Origin: Thozetella sp. PMI_491
Lineage: Eukaryota; Ascomycota; Sordariomycetes; Chaetosphaeriales; Chaetosphaeriaceae
DNA: 64,000 nt
Direction of reading: 5' to 3'
Assembly (NCBI GenBank): GCA_021432635.1
Contig: MU270067.1
Location: forward strand, 1 to 64,000
Shown here: positions 36,145 through 47,623 of the stretch, in pieces
How positions within the stretch are numbered: position 1 is the stretch's first letter
Layout of the letters: each line of letters opens with the position of its first letter
Program-made: the position numbers and the translations under genes
Notes under the pieces: generated by a model
Seen by the model: the letters and a program-made list of their open reading frames with translations, nothing else
Databases searched by the model: none
What the model was told of the DNA's origin: nothing

Positions 36145-39100
36145 AACCACAGCCCACCCGAGATCCTGCACTCGATCGTTCACGCAGCGCCTCACGTCGA
36201 CCACGGAGAAACAGACGATTCCTCCCCCGTGGCCCCCAAAAAGGGGAAGCGCGACAGTTACCCTTTATCTCGGCCGCAAAGGACCTGCCCTACTTTGGGA
36301 AACTGCGATCCAGATCTTACGCATCACGGGTCCACCATCGCGGTCCAAACTCTGCAGAACACCTATCCAGTCTTTACCTCTTTACCCATCTGCTATTTCT
36401 TTCCGCTCCACCGATCTCTCTCTATCTTTCTCTCTAGGTATCTACCTGACCTCCGCGAGCCCTTTTATGCTTGTCTCCCACTTCTAGCCCACGCCTCGCC
36501 GCGCCTGCACTCACAAGCATCGACGGCTGCGCAACTCGCAACCTCCGGGAACGGAGAACTAGAAAGGGGTTGCGTCAGATCTCGCACGCAACTAGAGACC
36601 AGAAGACCAGGTAAGCCACCCATCGACGCAGTGTTCATTGAACCACCCTCCAGGCCACCCCCCCTGGACTTGCATCACGCTGCTCTCTCCATTTTGGTTG
36701 AGCCGTTGTGTACCCACACGGTTTCTCAGCCAAGCCAAGCCGCGGAAAAGAGAGACAGTACCAGTGGGCAGTAATGCTAAGCAAATCGAGACAACGGCTG
36801 ATTCCGATCAGGTGTGCACATGGTTTCTTTTCCCCCGACCTACAGTTGCATCTAAGTGGCCCTCTTCGTACGATTTAAACGACCGGCTGAGCACACCGTG
36901 GAGGGAGGGGGGGAGGGAGGGGGGCAGGATCCTGGATGATCGGAATCGGAAAATTGGGGCGAGGAGAGCAGGCCGAGATGGCGTTGCTGAAAGCCTCCCC
37001 AAGAAGGACGGCGGACGGCCTCAAGTCTCTGGTCGCCAGTCTGGCCACCCTCCTTCACTCGATGGGCTCTGCTGAATCCAGACCATGCCTTCCTCCACTT
37101 CTCTGCTCCGAGTCAACTCCGGTGTTAGTCGGAGGGCCATTCGCTCCACCCCGAATCCTAAATCCATTGTTGCCACGCGGGATCCTTGGACTTCCACCGA
37201 ACCCTTAACAGAATCCTCAGTGAGAGTTGGGAAAGATGCTAACATCAATATCAGTACCAATTAGGGTCATAGAGCTCTCCTGTTGGTCGTTGTCGGGTGT
37301 TATTTGCCTTGGCATTACGGGCACATCTCTCTAAGGTCAGTCAACCAATCCCTGGTGGGCTGTGCCGCGATTTGGGATCCGGGTCCAGCCGCCGTACAAT
37401 CTTTGCTACGCAACCCCGTACGAAGAGAGCAGAGAAGAGGTCCTACGCGGTATCATATGCCAATCTTCCAAGCCAGCCCCGACCTGTTGGTCCTGCGGTT
37501 TACATCCGCGGCGACCGGTGGCTAGCTCTCGCCCCCCGAGCCGGGTTGTGGAGCGAGTAAATGCTTGGCAAGAGCCGAGATGGCACAGGGACTATGAAAT
37601 GAATTCAAGATGCACATTCGATGGGAGCTTCAACTGACGGGTAGACCTGCAGGAAGGCAACACAACAGACAGGCAGCTGCATCCTCTCACTGACCCGTCG
37701 CCGCGCCCGTCGCCTCACTCCAGACTGGAGACGAGGAATCTCGTATGAATCAACAACTATCAAAGGTATTGTGTGCACCATTTCCTTCTTTTCTTCCCTA
37801 TTCTACGCCGAGCGGAGGCGTCTTTGAGCCTTTTCCCCTTCCAGGTCGGATTCCAATCGTATCTGCCTCGCAGCACTCGAGGACCCGAGTCCCGAGGCTC
37901 TGTGCCGGGGTGCCATGATGGCATTAATCTAACGGCAATCAATCTCAATAACTGCCAATGTCGATTGTGTGTACCTAAGGGAGGGGGGGTGGTGGATCTC
38001 CTGCATCTGCAGGTCGTGGTGGACGGGTAACGAAGTCCCAACAGCTCTCCAAGGTCAGTTCTAGCCTCGAAGCAACCCATCCTTCTTCAGACCCCCCCTC
38101 CCCCCTGCGAAAGCGGCCTTGTTCACCTTCGCATCCTCTTGCCCAGCCTAAGTCCTTTGTTGGGAGCCTTGTGCCTCCTCCACCACAACAAAGTCTGGCT
38201 TCCGCACTCTAGACTCCCGGAAAGTCCCGGGGTAGATGAGGATGGTAGCCTTGAGATCGGGGCCCTGGAAACCCTTTTTGCCCATTAGAATAGTTTGTTT
38301 GGGCCATTCCCATCCTCATGCATTTCCATTTTCTTCAAGCTTCCCACATCTGGATCTTCTAGGGATCTGAGACTCGTGGGAAAGGGTCCCTAGGACACAT
38401 ACTATTGCAGCTTCTCGGATCTGCCTGTGTAACCTGAAGCCGCCCCCTCCTCCCCTTTCTCCCCATCCATCCCGGCTACTGAGGGGCAATTTCCCCCAAG
38501 CACCACCCGCACTGTCCCCCTCCAACCCGACTGGCCTAAAGGCCCAGGACTGCCAGCAGAGGGTTCGCCTGGATGTACCCCTCAGTGCTTCGCTGGTACC
38601 CTCCTGTACCTCGAGCACTTGCAGTGCAGCTTGACCGACTTTGCCGCCTGTAGGGGGGTGCGGGAGGGGTACCACTGGGACTTTCAACCCCCCTCCCTGC
38701 CTCCCCCCGAGACAACGTCAAAGGTTTCGGTCCAGCACTTAGAGGCGATGAGCAACTACGGCGCCTTATCACTAGGTCCACACTGCTGCTCCCTCTTAGA
38801 GTGACCCCACACCTCTTTGCTACGTCGCGACCCCGGTTTTTTTATGGCCCTGCCTGCTCAGCCGTCGTGTCCTCTGAGGGTCTCAACGTTGACTATTTTA
38901 GTGCTTAGCTGCCGCCGCCGTTTGCAACGGACCACGCGAAGAGGGCTGTTCTTGTCCCCAAGGCTGCGGCTTGTTGGTGGGCCCACGTTCCCTTTGCGCC
39001 ACAGGGGTTCATCTCCACCAGCACAGTGGCAGGTTGAGAAGGCCCACTCTCGCCGTCCCTCCCATAGGCATTAGATCGGGTGCCCGGCACTGAGACTCGA

Positions 39101-40621
39101 CTCGGTGAAGCAGACAGCTGCCTCCGACCTACCCTCGTGCACATGTGCTTTCCCGCAATTGATGAGCCTTAGAGCTCTGCAGGCTAACAGAGGCATCGTG
39201 ATAGGAGTTCGAGTCGTCGCCGCCCTCCTGCCCCGGGCTCGACTATCTCGAGATAGCTGCCCCAGCTGATATGCGGTACGTTGTCTACCAAAGGAACTTT
39301 TTTTCCCTTTGCTCTCTTTTTTTTTTAACCTCCCTCATGTCTCGCTCTTTTTCCTTTGTTGTTTGTTGTGGTGTTTTTTCATTGGGTCTCTCCCCGGCTC
39401 AGCAGCATACCCCCCCGTCGTTAAAATAGCACGCTGGCACCGTTTTCTATTCCCTGCTCGCCTGCATCATGCCCTCCGGCCAACTATGGTTATGGCCAAT
39501 TGCATCCACCCCCCTCCCCGCTGCTTCGCCTGGCTAGGACCTGGATACCTCGAGGCTTGGCATAGTTAAAAAAACCCAAGACCCCATTCTCTAGGAGGGA
39601 GCTCCATCAATTTCACAATACCTACACTACCTGATAGTCCCCACACCCAACGCGCTCTCTCGCCCAGGTGAAGGCCAGACAGACGGCCTGCAGTCAGCAG
39701 CGCGCCCGTCTCGTCCCCCTCGGTCGCAAGTCGTCCTGGCGAGCTTTCGGCTTTGGCGGAACTCTCTTGTCTCACTCTTCCTTCCTTCCCACACCTACAG
39801 CGCCCCGCCGTCCCCAGCTCTCTCCTCCTCCAAACAGCCGGCTTTGCCTCTCCGCTGTCTCTCCACGAGCACTACTTAGCGTGTGGAGGCATGGGCACTT
39901 GGGCTAGCCGCTAAGAGTGCTACATTGGACTGATAGCAGCATGCTAGCGTGCTCCCGTCCCTGCCGCAAGTGCTTTGCATTTCCGATCCTATCTGTTCCC
40001 GCTGGCTCTGTGTGACGCCAGCGCTGGCGGTGCGACGCCGGGCCTGGTCATACCTGTACTTGCACAGTGGTGTCTCGCATACAGAGCGCAGCAAACGCAG
40101 CACAGTAGCCCCGGTGTTCGCCCCGGTTGTGAGAGACAGCAGAAGCGGCGCTAGAAGCTTTTGTGCTTCGCATTGGACAGCGAGACGCAGCCGCTGACTC
40201 TTCCATTCAAGGTATAACCAGGACTCCACAAGCTCCCCGTTGACGATCGAGGCGCCGCCTCAGCCTTCTCCGTTCATCAACTTAATCCCACCACCCACTG
40301 TCGCTGCTTACTCCCCTGAGACCGGCGGGCCCTTTTACCCACCTGCTGCTTCTCACGTCTTCCCCAGTCTGGACGTCAGGCCTCGACTGGGCTCAAAGTA
40401 TGTGAACACCTCCGCTCCTATATCCTCGCCGGACCTCCCGCCGCCTCCCGCCCCCCTTCCTTCCCCCTTTCCTCTCCTACCTCCTCTTCCCTTTCCTTCC
40501 CGTCCTCGAACCTGGGCCGCTACGCGCTGCGAACCACCCATGCCTTCTCCTTACCCTTGACTCTTTCTCCCCTTCCTCTTGCTGCTGCGAAACAGCATCT
40601 CTCCCCTACCTGCTGCCCGTC

Positions 40622-42097
40622 ATGGCAGACCTCACCGTGAGTCTTCCTCATACTTACCACGTGTGCGTCAATAGCACTACGTCAACGAGCATGACACATG
40701 CCCACCGGTCCTCCTTGCCGCAGCAGAGCACGCGAGACATCTATTCTCCGGCGACGCCTACGTACAGGAGACCGGAGCCACGGTCTCCCCCGTATCCCAG
40801 ACACATTCAACGCCATCCGCTGTCGCCAACCCCTAGTCCTAGCCTCAACTTCACCCACCCGCTGAGGATGGACCCCAACTATTCCAACAAAGGGGCGGGC
40901 CAAAGCGTCCCGCCCTTCAGCCCTATAACCACCGCGGGCACCCTCGCGTATGTCGACCAGCCGAGCAGCCCCATCACGGTGGATATCAACGGTGTCATCG
41001 ACAAGGGCTTCTTCCTGGCCGACAATGACTGGACCTGCTACCGCCGCAATTACTTCTCCTGCATTTGCTCCTACTCCCTCAATCCGCCGCCCAATTTCAC
41101 GGCCCCAGCCATCCAGTTCCTCCCAAAGGGAGGTGGCCAGCCGTATTCAGTCTATGGGTTTGCCATGAGCATCTCGGCCGTGGTGGCGGACAATGACAAC
41201 CACACGATCGATCTGGTGCAGCACACGCCAAAGCGGGACAAAGGCCCGATTGCGAAGCCAGAAAAGGTGCGGCTCATGCCTAAACCCCCCTCGCATCACC
41301 CCCTTGGATATAGCAACCAAGACCCGGCTGCTAGGGCGTATGACCAAGGCTACGGACAGAGCCAGGGCTCGCATCCGACCGAGCATGCGTTTGAGCGAAT
41401 CCAGTTCAAGCAAGCGACTGCCAACAACGGCAAGAGGCGGGCGGCCCAGCAATACTATCACTTGGTGGTGGAGCTATGGGCGGACGTTCAGAACCAGCAC
41501 AACGAGCAGTTCGTCAAAGTGGCCTACAAGAAATCGGCCAAGATGATCGTGCGAGGCCGATCCCCTGGCCACTACCAATCGGAGCGCAGGGGCAGCACTA
41601 GCAGCGGGCCTGGCGGATCTGGCGGTGGCAGCATCGGGGGCGGATATCCGTCCAGCGTCATGGGACACGAGTACGGATCCGGAGGGTCCCTACTTCCAAC
41701 TAGCTACAGCAACTCTGCCTATGACCCCCGATCGACGAGCGGCTACGGGGGAACTCGTCACCATGACCTAACCACGCTCGAGCCGATGATATCAGCAGAT
41801 GACACCAAGAGTATCACCGAGACCAAGGGCTACCAGTACTACCCAGCTCCGCTCTACGAAGGCAGCGACCAGGATAGCAAGCACCAAGTAGAACTGTTCA
41901 CTCACGCGCGAAGCGAGCCCGAGAGCCTCCCACACATGCACACTGGTATCGATCTCGGTGGATCACGGATCAAGTCCGAATCGGAGCTGCCGGGTCTGTA
42001 CTACCCCGGACAGTCTTTCTGGAGCAACCGCTGTGGTAGATTCGAGGGTAAAACGGCCTCGAGCGGATACTATCCGACGCTGAACATTCCGACTTGA
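40622..42097 (+). CDS. vib-1: Ndt80/PhoG-type transcription factor, VIB-1/XprG-like
   Basis: An open frame of 491 residues from the ATG at 40622. The Ndt80-type (p53-like, Ig-fold) DNA-binding domain spans about residues 100-320. It contains TVDINGVIDKGFFLADNDWT, CYRRNYFSCIC, YGFAMSISAVVADND, LVQHTPKRDKGPIAKPEKVR and YYHLVVELWADVQ, ending in AYKKSAKMIVRGRSPGHYQ. These are the signatures of Neurospora VIB-1 and Aspergillus XprG. Those proteins control heterokaryon incompatibility, extracellular proteases and the response to carbon or nitrogen starvation. The C-terminal part is Gly/Ser-rich and ends with CGRFEGK...SGYYP, which may be a conserved tail. A GTGAGT donor five codons after the ATG and an acceptor at 40723 would remove 87 bases in frame, so the true N-terminus may be shorter. 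The gene symbol is given by similarity. Confidence 0.87.
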   Translation: MADLTVSLPHTYHVCVNSTTSTSMTHAHRSSLPQQSTRDIYSPATPTYRRPEPRSPPYPRHIQRHPLSPTPSPSLNFTHPLRMDPNYSNKGAGQSVPPFSPITTAGTLAYVDQPSSPITVDINGVIDKGFFLADNDWTCYRRNYFSCICSYSLNPPPNFTAPAIQFLPKGGGQPYSVYGFAMSISAVVADNDNHTIDLVQHTPKRDKGPIAKPEKVRLMPKPPSHHPLGYSNQDPAARAYDQGYGQSQGSHPTEHAFERIQFKQATANNGKRRAAQQYYHLVVELWADVQNQHNEQFVKVAYKKSAKMIVRGRSPGHYQSERRGSTSSGPGGSGGGSIGGGYPSSVMGHEYGSGGSLLPTSYSNSAYDPRSTSGYGGTRHHDLTTLEPMISADDTKSITETKGYQYYPAPLYEGSDQDSKHQVELFTHARSEPESLPHMHTGIDLGGSRIKSESELPGLYYPGQSFWSNRCGRFEGKTASSGYYPTLNIPT

Positions 42098-44360
42098 ATG
42101 GGGTGACGGCGGGTCGAGGCGATAGGGCAGGCGGGTCGGGGCGGCTTGTCACAAGTACCGACACAGGCATCCATGCGCACGCCGAGAACTTAGGTCAAGT
42201 CTGCGTGCTCAGTCAGCTCCTCCTGGCCAATCCCCTGTGGTTCTCGGCCGCCAGCACCCAGAACCCGCAGGACAAGGTACACAGATTGTTCAGGGCAATG
42301 AAAGAGGAAGAAAAAAAAAAAGCATTTACGGGTTATCGTGGGGTTTGGCTTTCACGTCTTGGGCACCATCTGAACTCGTCCCACGGGCAGGGACTCGGTA
42401 ACATGGCGCAGGACAATTTGGGCGACAATAGGCACGACGGTAATGAGGTTTCTAAAGATTCTATTCTATCTATGGGGGCAACGGGGGATCGGGAGTCGGG
42501 TGGTTAGGAAGACATGGGCTTAGCAAACGGGAGGTTCTGGGAATGTCACTCAAGCGGCGCACTTCTCTCGGAAGAGGCCCTATCAATCAGGAGACTCTAA
42601 AAGGACGCGAGGACCGGAACAAGAGGGCTATGAAATTCCGCATTGAAACGAATACCCGATGCATTTTTTTCACCTTTTTCTTTTTTCCCCCCCCGTCTTT
42701 CCTTATAACTTGTCGTTAACCCCCTTTATTCTACCCTTCACTCCCTTGTCAAGAGACAAACACTAGCTATGTGGGATACGCGATGACGGCCGCTAGAAGG
42801 GACATGGAATACTTGGTTTGACTTTTGCATTCTCTCATCCGTGGCGTGAGAAGTCTGGGCGTTCGGAGAGTCGATGCAGGACTCGTGTGCGGCCCGCCCA
42901 CAGCGGTCGGTCCCTCTGCGTATTCTACTGCGAAGAGTGACGCTCTGGAAGTTGACATACATGGCAGGCAGGCCAGGCTTTCTCGCTCGCCATGCCATGC
43001 TCCACACGAGTCACCAGCTTAGGGCAACCCCCCACCACCACCTCCCGCTCCTCCTCGGCCTTTCCCACTGCCTCGCTTCATCTTCGTGTATGCAATTGCC
43101 CTTCTCGTTCTCGTTCTTGCTCTGCGGTTCTTAACCGCTCGTCGACTGTGTTTGACCTTTCCGGGGAACTTAATTACGTAGCTGAAGGCCGCAAAGTAGT
43201 CCACTATCTGTCGAGTCAAGTGAAGGGCACATTTTTAGACGGCTAAGCCGTTTGGCGCGCAACCCTCCAACGGCTCGGGTGACCCCCAAGTGAGATTCTA
43301 AGATTAATGGAGCAGTAGTATGTCAGCCTGGCGTGTCCGCCCGGGTCCTGATTGCTCCAATGCCGCCGCATGCTGCGCTCTTATGGCGTGGTTTGCGGTG
43401 GTGGGGAGGGGTGTGCTCGACGTCCAGGGTTGACGTGGCACAGAGCAGCGGTACACAAGGGGCCGGCAGGTGCGACCGCAGCCCGTAGCCGCGCAACTCT
43501 GCCACCGATCGTCACACAATCGCCTGGCCCTTGCGTTTTTCCGCAATGCGCAAGTCGCGGGCGATCTTGCCGAGCCAGGCCAGGCTAGTAGGCCAGGCAG
43601 GCAATGTAGGCAATGGAAGACGGGGCACCCAGGCCACCACCCGCCCGATGCCTTTCGCTTCGACATGCCGCTCATCGTCGGGACATCGCTTGCCGACGGC
43701 ACGGCGGCCAGAAAGACACGCGCAAGGGCGGCTAAGCCGTCGCGGGACATGCCTAGTGCCCCAGGTTCTCCTCCAGGAGCCATGGCCCCTCGTCCACTGC
43801 TGCACCGACGACGTCGCCCCCAGTGTCGATCCAGGGGTGTTTTTGTCGTGGTCTGGCCACTGAAGCGTGATGTGGCGTCCCCACGACGTTGCGCCCCCGC
43901 CCACCCACGAGTTCATTGCAGACTTTGTGTCCCCTTAGCCGAGCGCACAACCGCTGCCAGACCCCCCCCGACCACACCCTTTCGCACAGCACAAGGTAAC
44001 GGAAGGACCCGTCCTCTAGGCGATACGAAAAAAAAAGGGAAATCGCTTGCAGCAGCCATGGTGGGGCGGAGGGGGGGGACGCCTCTCATGCTGCTGCTGT
44101 TCGGCACAGGGCGGTCCACTCGGAGGAGCAGCTGGGGTGGATTATGGTTGGCTGCCCGGGGTAGGGACCGCCCCGTCCACCCATGGTTGCGTCAGATGGT
44201 GTGGCTTTTTGTTGTGATTACTACTACCTAGACGTATGTATGGAGATAGCTGGGTAGTAGGTAGTGAGCTATGGTAGCCAAGAAGGGTGGCAACTATCGT
44301 GAGTACCATTCGGTGCCGACAACTCAGAGCTGGCCGTTCCCCAGCCCCCCCCCCCCCCCC

Positions 44361-44450
44361 NNNNNNNNNNNNNNNNNNNNNNNNNNNNNNNNNNNNNNNN
44401 NNNNNNNNNNNNNNNNNNNNNNNNNNNNNNNNNNNNNNNNNNNNNNNNNN
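44361..44450. other. Assembly gap (90 N) next to a C run
   Basis: Ninety N, preceded directly by 16 C (44345-44360) and followed by CCCCC. The homopolymer probably caused the break, so its true length is unknown. Confidence 1.
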
Positions 44451-45120
44451 CCCCCGCGGCCCCCCGCCCCCCTTCCAGCGTCTCAGTCTCAATCTCTTTC
44501 CTTCCTCTTCTCTCCTCTCTCTTTCTCTCGCTCTATCTGCCTTTTGACTGCTGACCTGAAGGCCCTCATAGCGTCAGAATGAAACCCTGCTGGGGCGATC
44601 TCACCACTCCAGTCCGCTTTTCCCCCTTCCCCTCCTCCCGTATAATCGACGCCGATGCGAGCACGAAGCACTCATCTATGCGAGGGTGGGTAAGCTGCAG
44701 ACAACGACCCTGGCGAACTGCATACTGCGTAGTAGGGCAGCTCTAGTTGCGCGCTCATCTAGGCCGCTGCCGATACATAACCCACCCCCAAGTTTGCGCC
44801 TGTGTAATGTGAGAATCTAGCCTGCACCGGCCCCGCCCTCGTCAAGTTCCTCTCCGTACCTACAGAGGGGGGCCATGTAGGGGCCTTTGCAAGGGCTTAG
44901 GACCACGTTGGTGTGAGCGCACGGCAAAAGGGCAAACCCTTGACCAGGGCAGTTCTCGTTTTGAAGGCGCGCCGTGGCTTGTCTTCGTACGAGCGGACCG
45001 CCATGCAGCTTATTTCCTCATCCAGGATGGCATGCATAGGCTTCGTGGCCGAACCGCCTAGCATTACATCTACCGAGCCCTCAGATTCACCGAGAAATGC
45101 AACCCCGGCGGAGCCAAATT

Positions 45121-45140
45121 GGGGAGGGGAGGGGAGGGGA
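45121..45140 (+). repeat. GGGGA tandem tract
   Basis: Four GGGGA units in a row, a pattern able to form a G-quadruplex. No gene is assigned here. Confidence 0.8.
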
Positions 45141-45636
45141 GCCCAGACATGAATGATTAGGAAGAAGAAGAGCAAGGAAGGAGGGGGGGGGAAGGGAGGG
45201 GGCGCTTCCTGCTGCAGCGGTGCGGTACTTAGCTCCGCATAAAAGTTTCGCGCAGCGGCGCTTCTCTCAATTCCATACCCACCCTCCCCCAACTGAGGAT
45301 GAACAGAGTGCCGCATGCGAGTCAACAGCCTGCATCACAGATAGGAGCCTGGGGCTTATGAAGCACGGAGCAAAATGCAAAACCAGGCAAATTAAAAGCT
45401 GGAGGGGAGCCAAATAAGGCTATTTATTGCTTCCAACAGCAGGCAGGGTGGACGCCACTGCCAAGCAGACGAGCCGATAGAGAGCTTGGGCGGCCAAAGT
45501 ATAACAGACAATCCTTCCCTATGAGGAGAAGGGAAGAGATGGCGGTATAACTACCTTACCCTAGCTAGCCACCGAATCAAGGAGCGCAGCGCGGATTTGG
45601 GGGCCGCTCGGGGCCAAGCCGCCAATTGGGGAAGGG

Positions 45637-45668
45637 GATGGATGGATGATGGATGGATGGATGGATGG
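45637..45668. repeat. GGAT tetranucleotide microsatellite
   Basis: Repeated GGAT/GATG units with one interruption. Confidence 0.85.
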
Positions 45669-45710
45669 TAGGGGGGCGAGGGCCGCACCCGCCCGCCTGC
45701 CCCGTACTGC

Positions 45711-45750
45711 GCTGTACGGTACTGTACGGTGCTGTACGGTACTGTGCAGT
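45711..45750. repeat. 10-base tandem repeat (minisatellite)
   Basis: Four 10-base units in tandem: GCTGTACGGT, ACTGTACGGT, GCTGTACGGT and the decayed ACTGTGCAGT. The first two bases alternate between GC and AC, suggesting a 20-base unit duplicated once. GTAC at the core is self-complementary. Confidence 0.85.
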
Positions 45751-46291
45751 GCGGTAGTGCCGCAAAACGCCCACATCCATCATTCGTCAATGGCGTCCGG
45801 CTTTGGCGTTTATCATCAAGCCCTGTTTGGGCAAAGGGAGGAGGGAGGGGTGAGAACGCAGGTTGAGTCAGCGTGCGCCCGCCGGTCCTCGGTCATGGGC
45901 AAGACCCGGAGCCGGCGGATGCAGCGCCGGGGGGGTGGGATCTGGGCTCTGAGGCGGCAGCCTGGGGGGATGCTGCTGCTGCTGCTGGACGGTAGGTTGA
46001 GCACAATTGAACACGGGGCCGCTCGGCAGCATATGGAGGTTGCGCCGTGGTCAGGTCCAGGCAGGTAGGGTTCGTGTGCGTGCATGTGGGAGGTTTGCCC
46101 GAGTGGGCTCCTTGTCTACATACAATCTCTTGATAGGCACCCCCGTGGGCAATCTCCAACCTTGTGTAAAATGAGGTTCTTCCTTCCCAGCGCCCTCTAT
46201 CTGCCTCTCTGCCGCCACCCGGCCTCAGAAGTGGGAGGCGTTCGGGCCCGACTGCCACAGATGAATTGCAGTATGGAGCGCTGTCTGGCCG

Positions 46292-46328
<37 letters not shown>
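46292..46328 (+). repeat. Long poly-G run
   Basis: About 37 consecutive G. Such runs are polymerase- and sequencing-prone, so the exact length should not be trusted. Confidence 0.8.
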
Positions 46329-46329
<1 letters not shown>

Positions 46330-47580
46330 GGAGGAAGGACGGGAAGGGGGGCAAGGCTGACGGGGAGAGGGAGGCGGGAATGGCATCATAGATGAAAGGC
46401 ACCCAATGGGAAACCGGGAAACTCGGTGTAGGATGATCCAGTCAGTGAGAAGAGAAACGCAAGAAAAAGGAAAACAATTTAAACCCAACACCAACACGGC
46501 ACAGACGATGCTGTGCGCTGGAAAGAGGCCCAGCCCAGCCAACGACGAGTGGTCCCAGCGATGTTTCGCGGCGGCCAGGGGGGGGGAGGGCGCAGCCGGG
46601 GGGACGGTACTAGGCGGCCATGACTTCCTCTTTCAATCTGTATGCCCGGCCGGTGGCTCGCGATCGCTGGTGCTTCCGCACGACAGGGGGGGGGATTGGC
46701 TCAAAGGCGGGGCAGGCGAAGATCAGTGTGGTTGGATTAAGGTTTTGGAGCTAGCGCCACAGGGAGCCAGCGCCCTGTTCCTGGTGGTACGGGGGGCAAG
46801 GCCGCCTGAGCGCACACCTCCAGGGGGGTGGTAGGGCCCATCAGTTCAGTGCGGGAGGTGGAGAGAGGGGCAGGCTAACCCCGACCTTTCCGTGGGCGGC
46901 GCCCCGACCAACACACACCGTTGACATAGGCTACTGCTACTACTAGTTATTATTATTATGATTATTACCACTAGGCTCCTACTGCATACTAGGCCCTACT
47001 ACTAGGTACTACCTACAGCACTGCGCAGAGATTAGTTGGACACATGGAAAGTCCTGCCCCTGCTTTAGCTCGGGTGGTCCATCTATAAAAGGTAGCGACC
47101 GAGTAACGAGCGCCTCGGCGATTGGGAAACCGACTGGGCATGAGCCAGCACCCATCCGATCCGCCTGAGCCGCGCCCACACCCTTGCCACGCCAGTGGAG
47201 GCACTCAAGGGGGAAATCACGGGGCAGAGGCGTTCTAAATAAGAATACGTATAATAGCATTAATGGGATAAAAAACCTTTGACGGCACATATTGCCAAGC
47301 CTAATACGAGATACCCAGAGCCCTGTAGCCATGTAGTCATGCACAGCGGCCGCTGCTCAGAGCGAATCCGGTTTCCAACTCGTAAATGCTCGCTAATTTT
47401 CTTCCCTCTTGAGAAAGGGGGTGGTCCTATTTTTTCCTCGTGTCCCGTGTTCTCTAGGCCATCCGTGCCTCAATCCACCCACCACACGCCAGCACGGGCG
47501 CGCATAAAAAAACGACCGGAAGCGAAGATACGAAGAGAGGAAAGGCAAGGATGGAGGGAAGAAGCGTGTGGGTGTAGAGC

Positions 47581-47623
47581 TGTGTGTGCGTGTGGTGTGT
47601 GTGTGTGTGTGTGTGTTTGTGTT
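47581..47623. repeat. GT microsatellite
   Basis: An imperfect GT dinucleotide tract of about 40 bases, followed by further GT-rich sequence. Confidence 0.9.

Larger units (their letters stand above)
25691..40621. other. Long region without a recognised gene, upstream of the VIB-1-like gene
   Basis: Almost 15 kb holds only short unrelated open frames on both strands, none with a known domain. The last 5 kb is marked by pyrimidine-rich stretches, a TATATAA near 36138 and possible untranslated-leader introns, and may belong to the VIB-1-like gene. A possible small secreted protein lies at 28203-28508 (-). No terminal repeats or transposase were seen. Confidence 0.6.

Noticed and set aside
36058-36774. 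Plus-strand frame of 238 codons in the region before the VIB-1-like gene
   Set aside because: The DNA is pyrimidine-rich and looks like untranslated leader with splice-like signals. The peptide has no domain.
40240-40560. Pro-rich frame just upstream of the VIB-1-like ATG
   Set aside because: It has no ATG at its beginning and no splice link to the main frame, so it is more likely leader sequence.
43470-44231. Plus-strand frame of 253 codons
   Set aside because: Arg/Pro-rich composition typical of random GC-rich translation, with overlapping frames on the other strand and no recognised motif.
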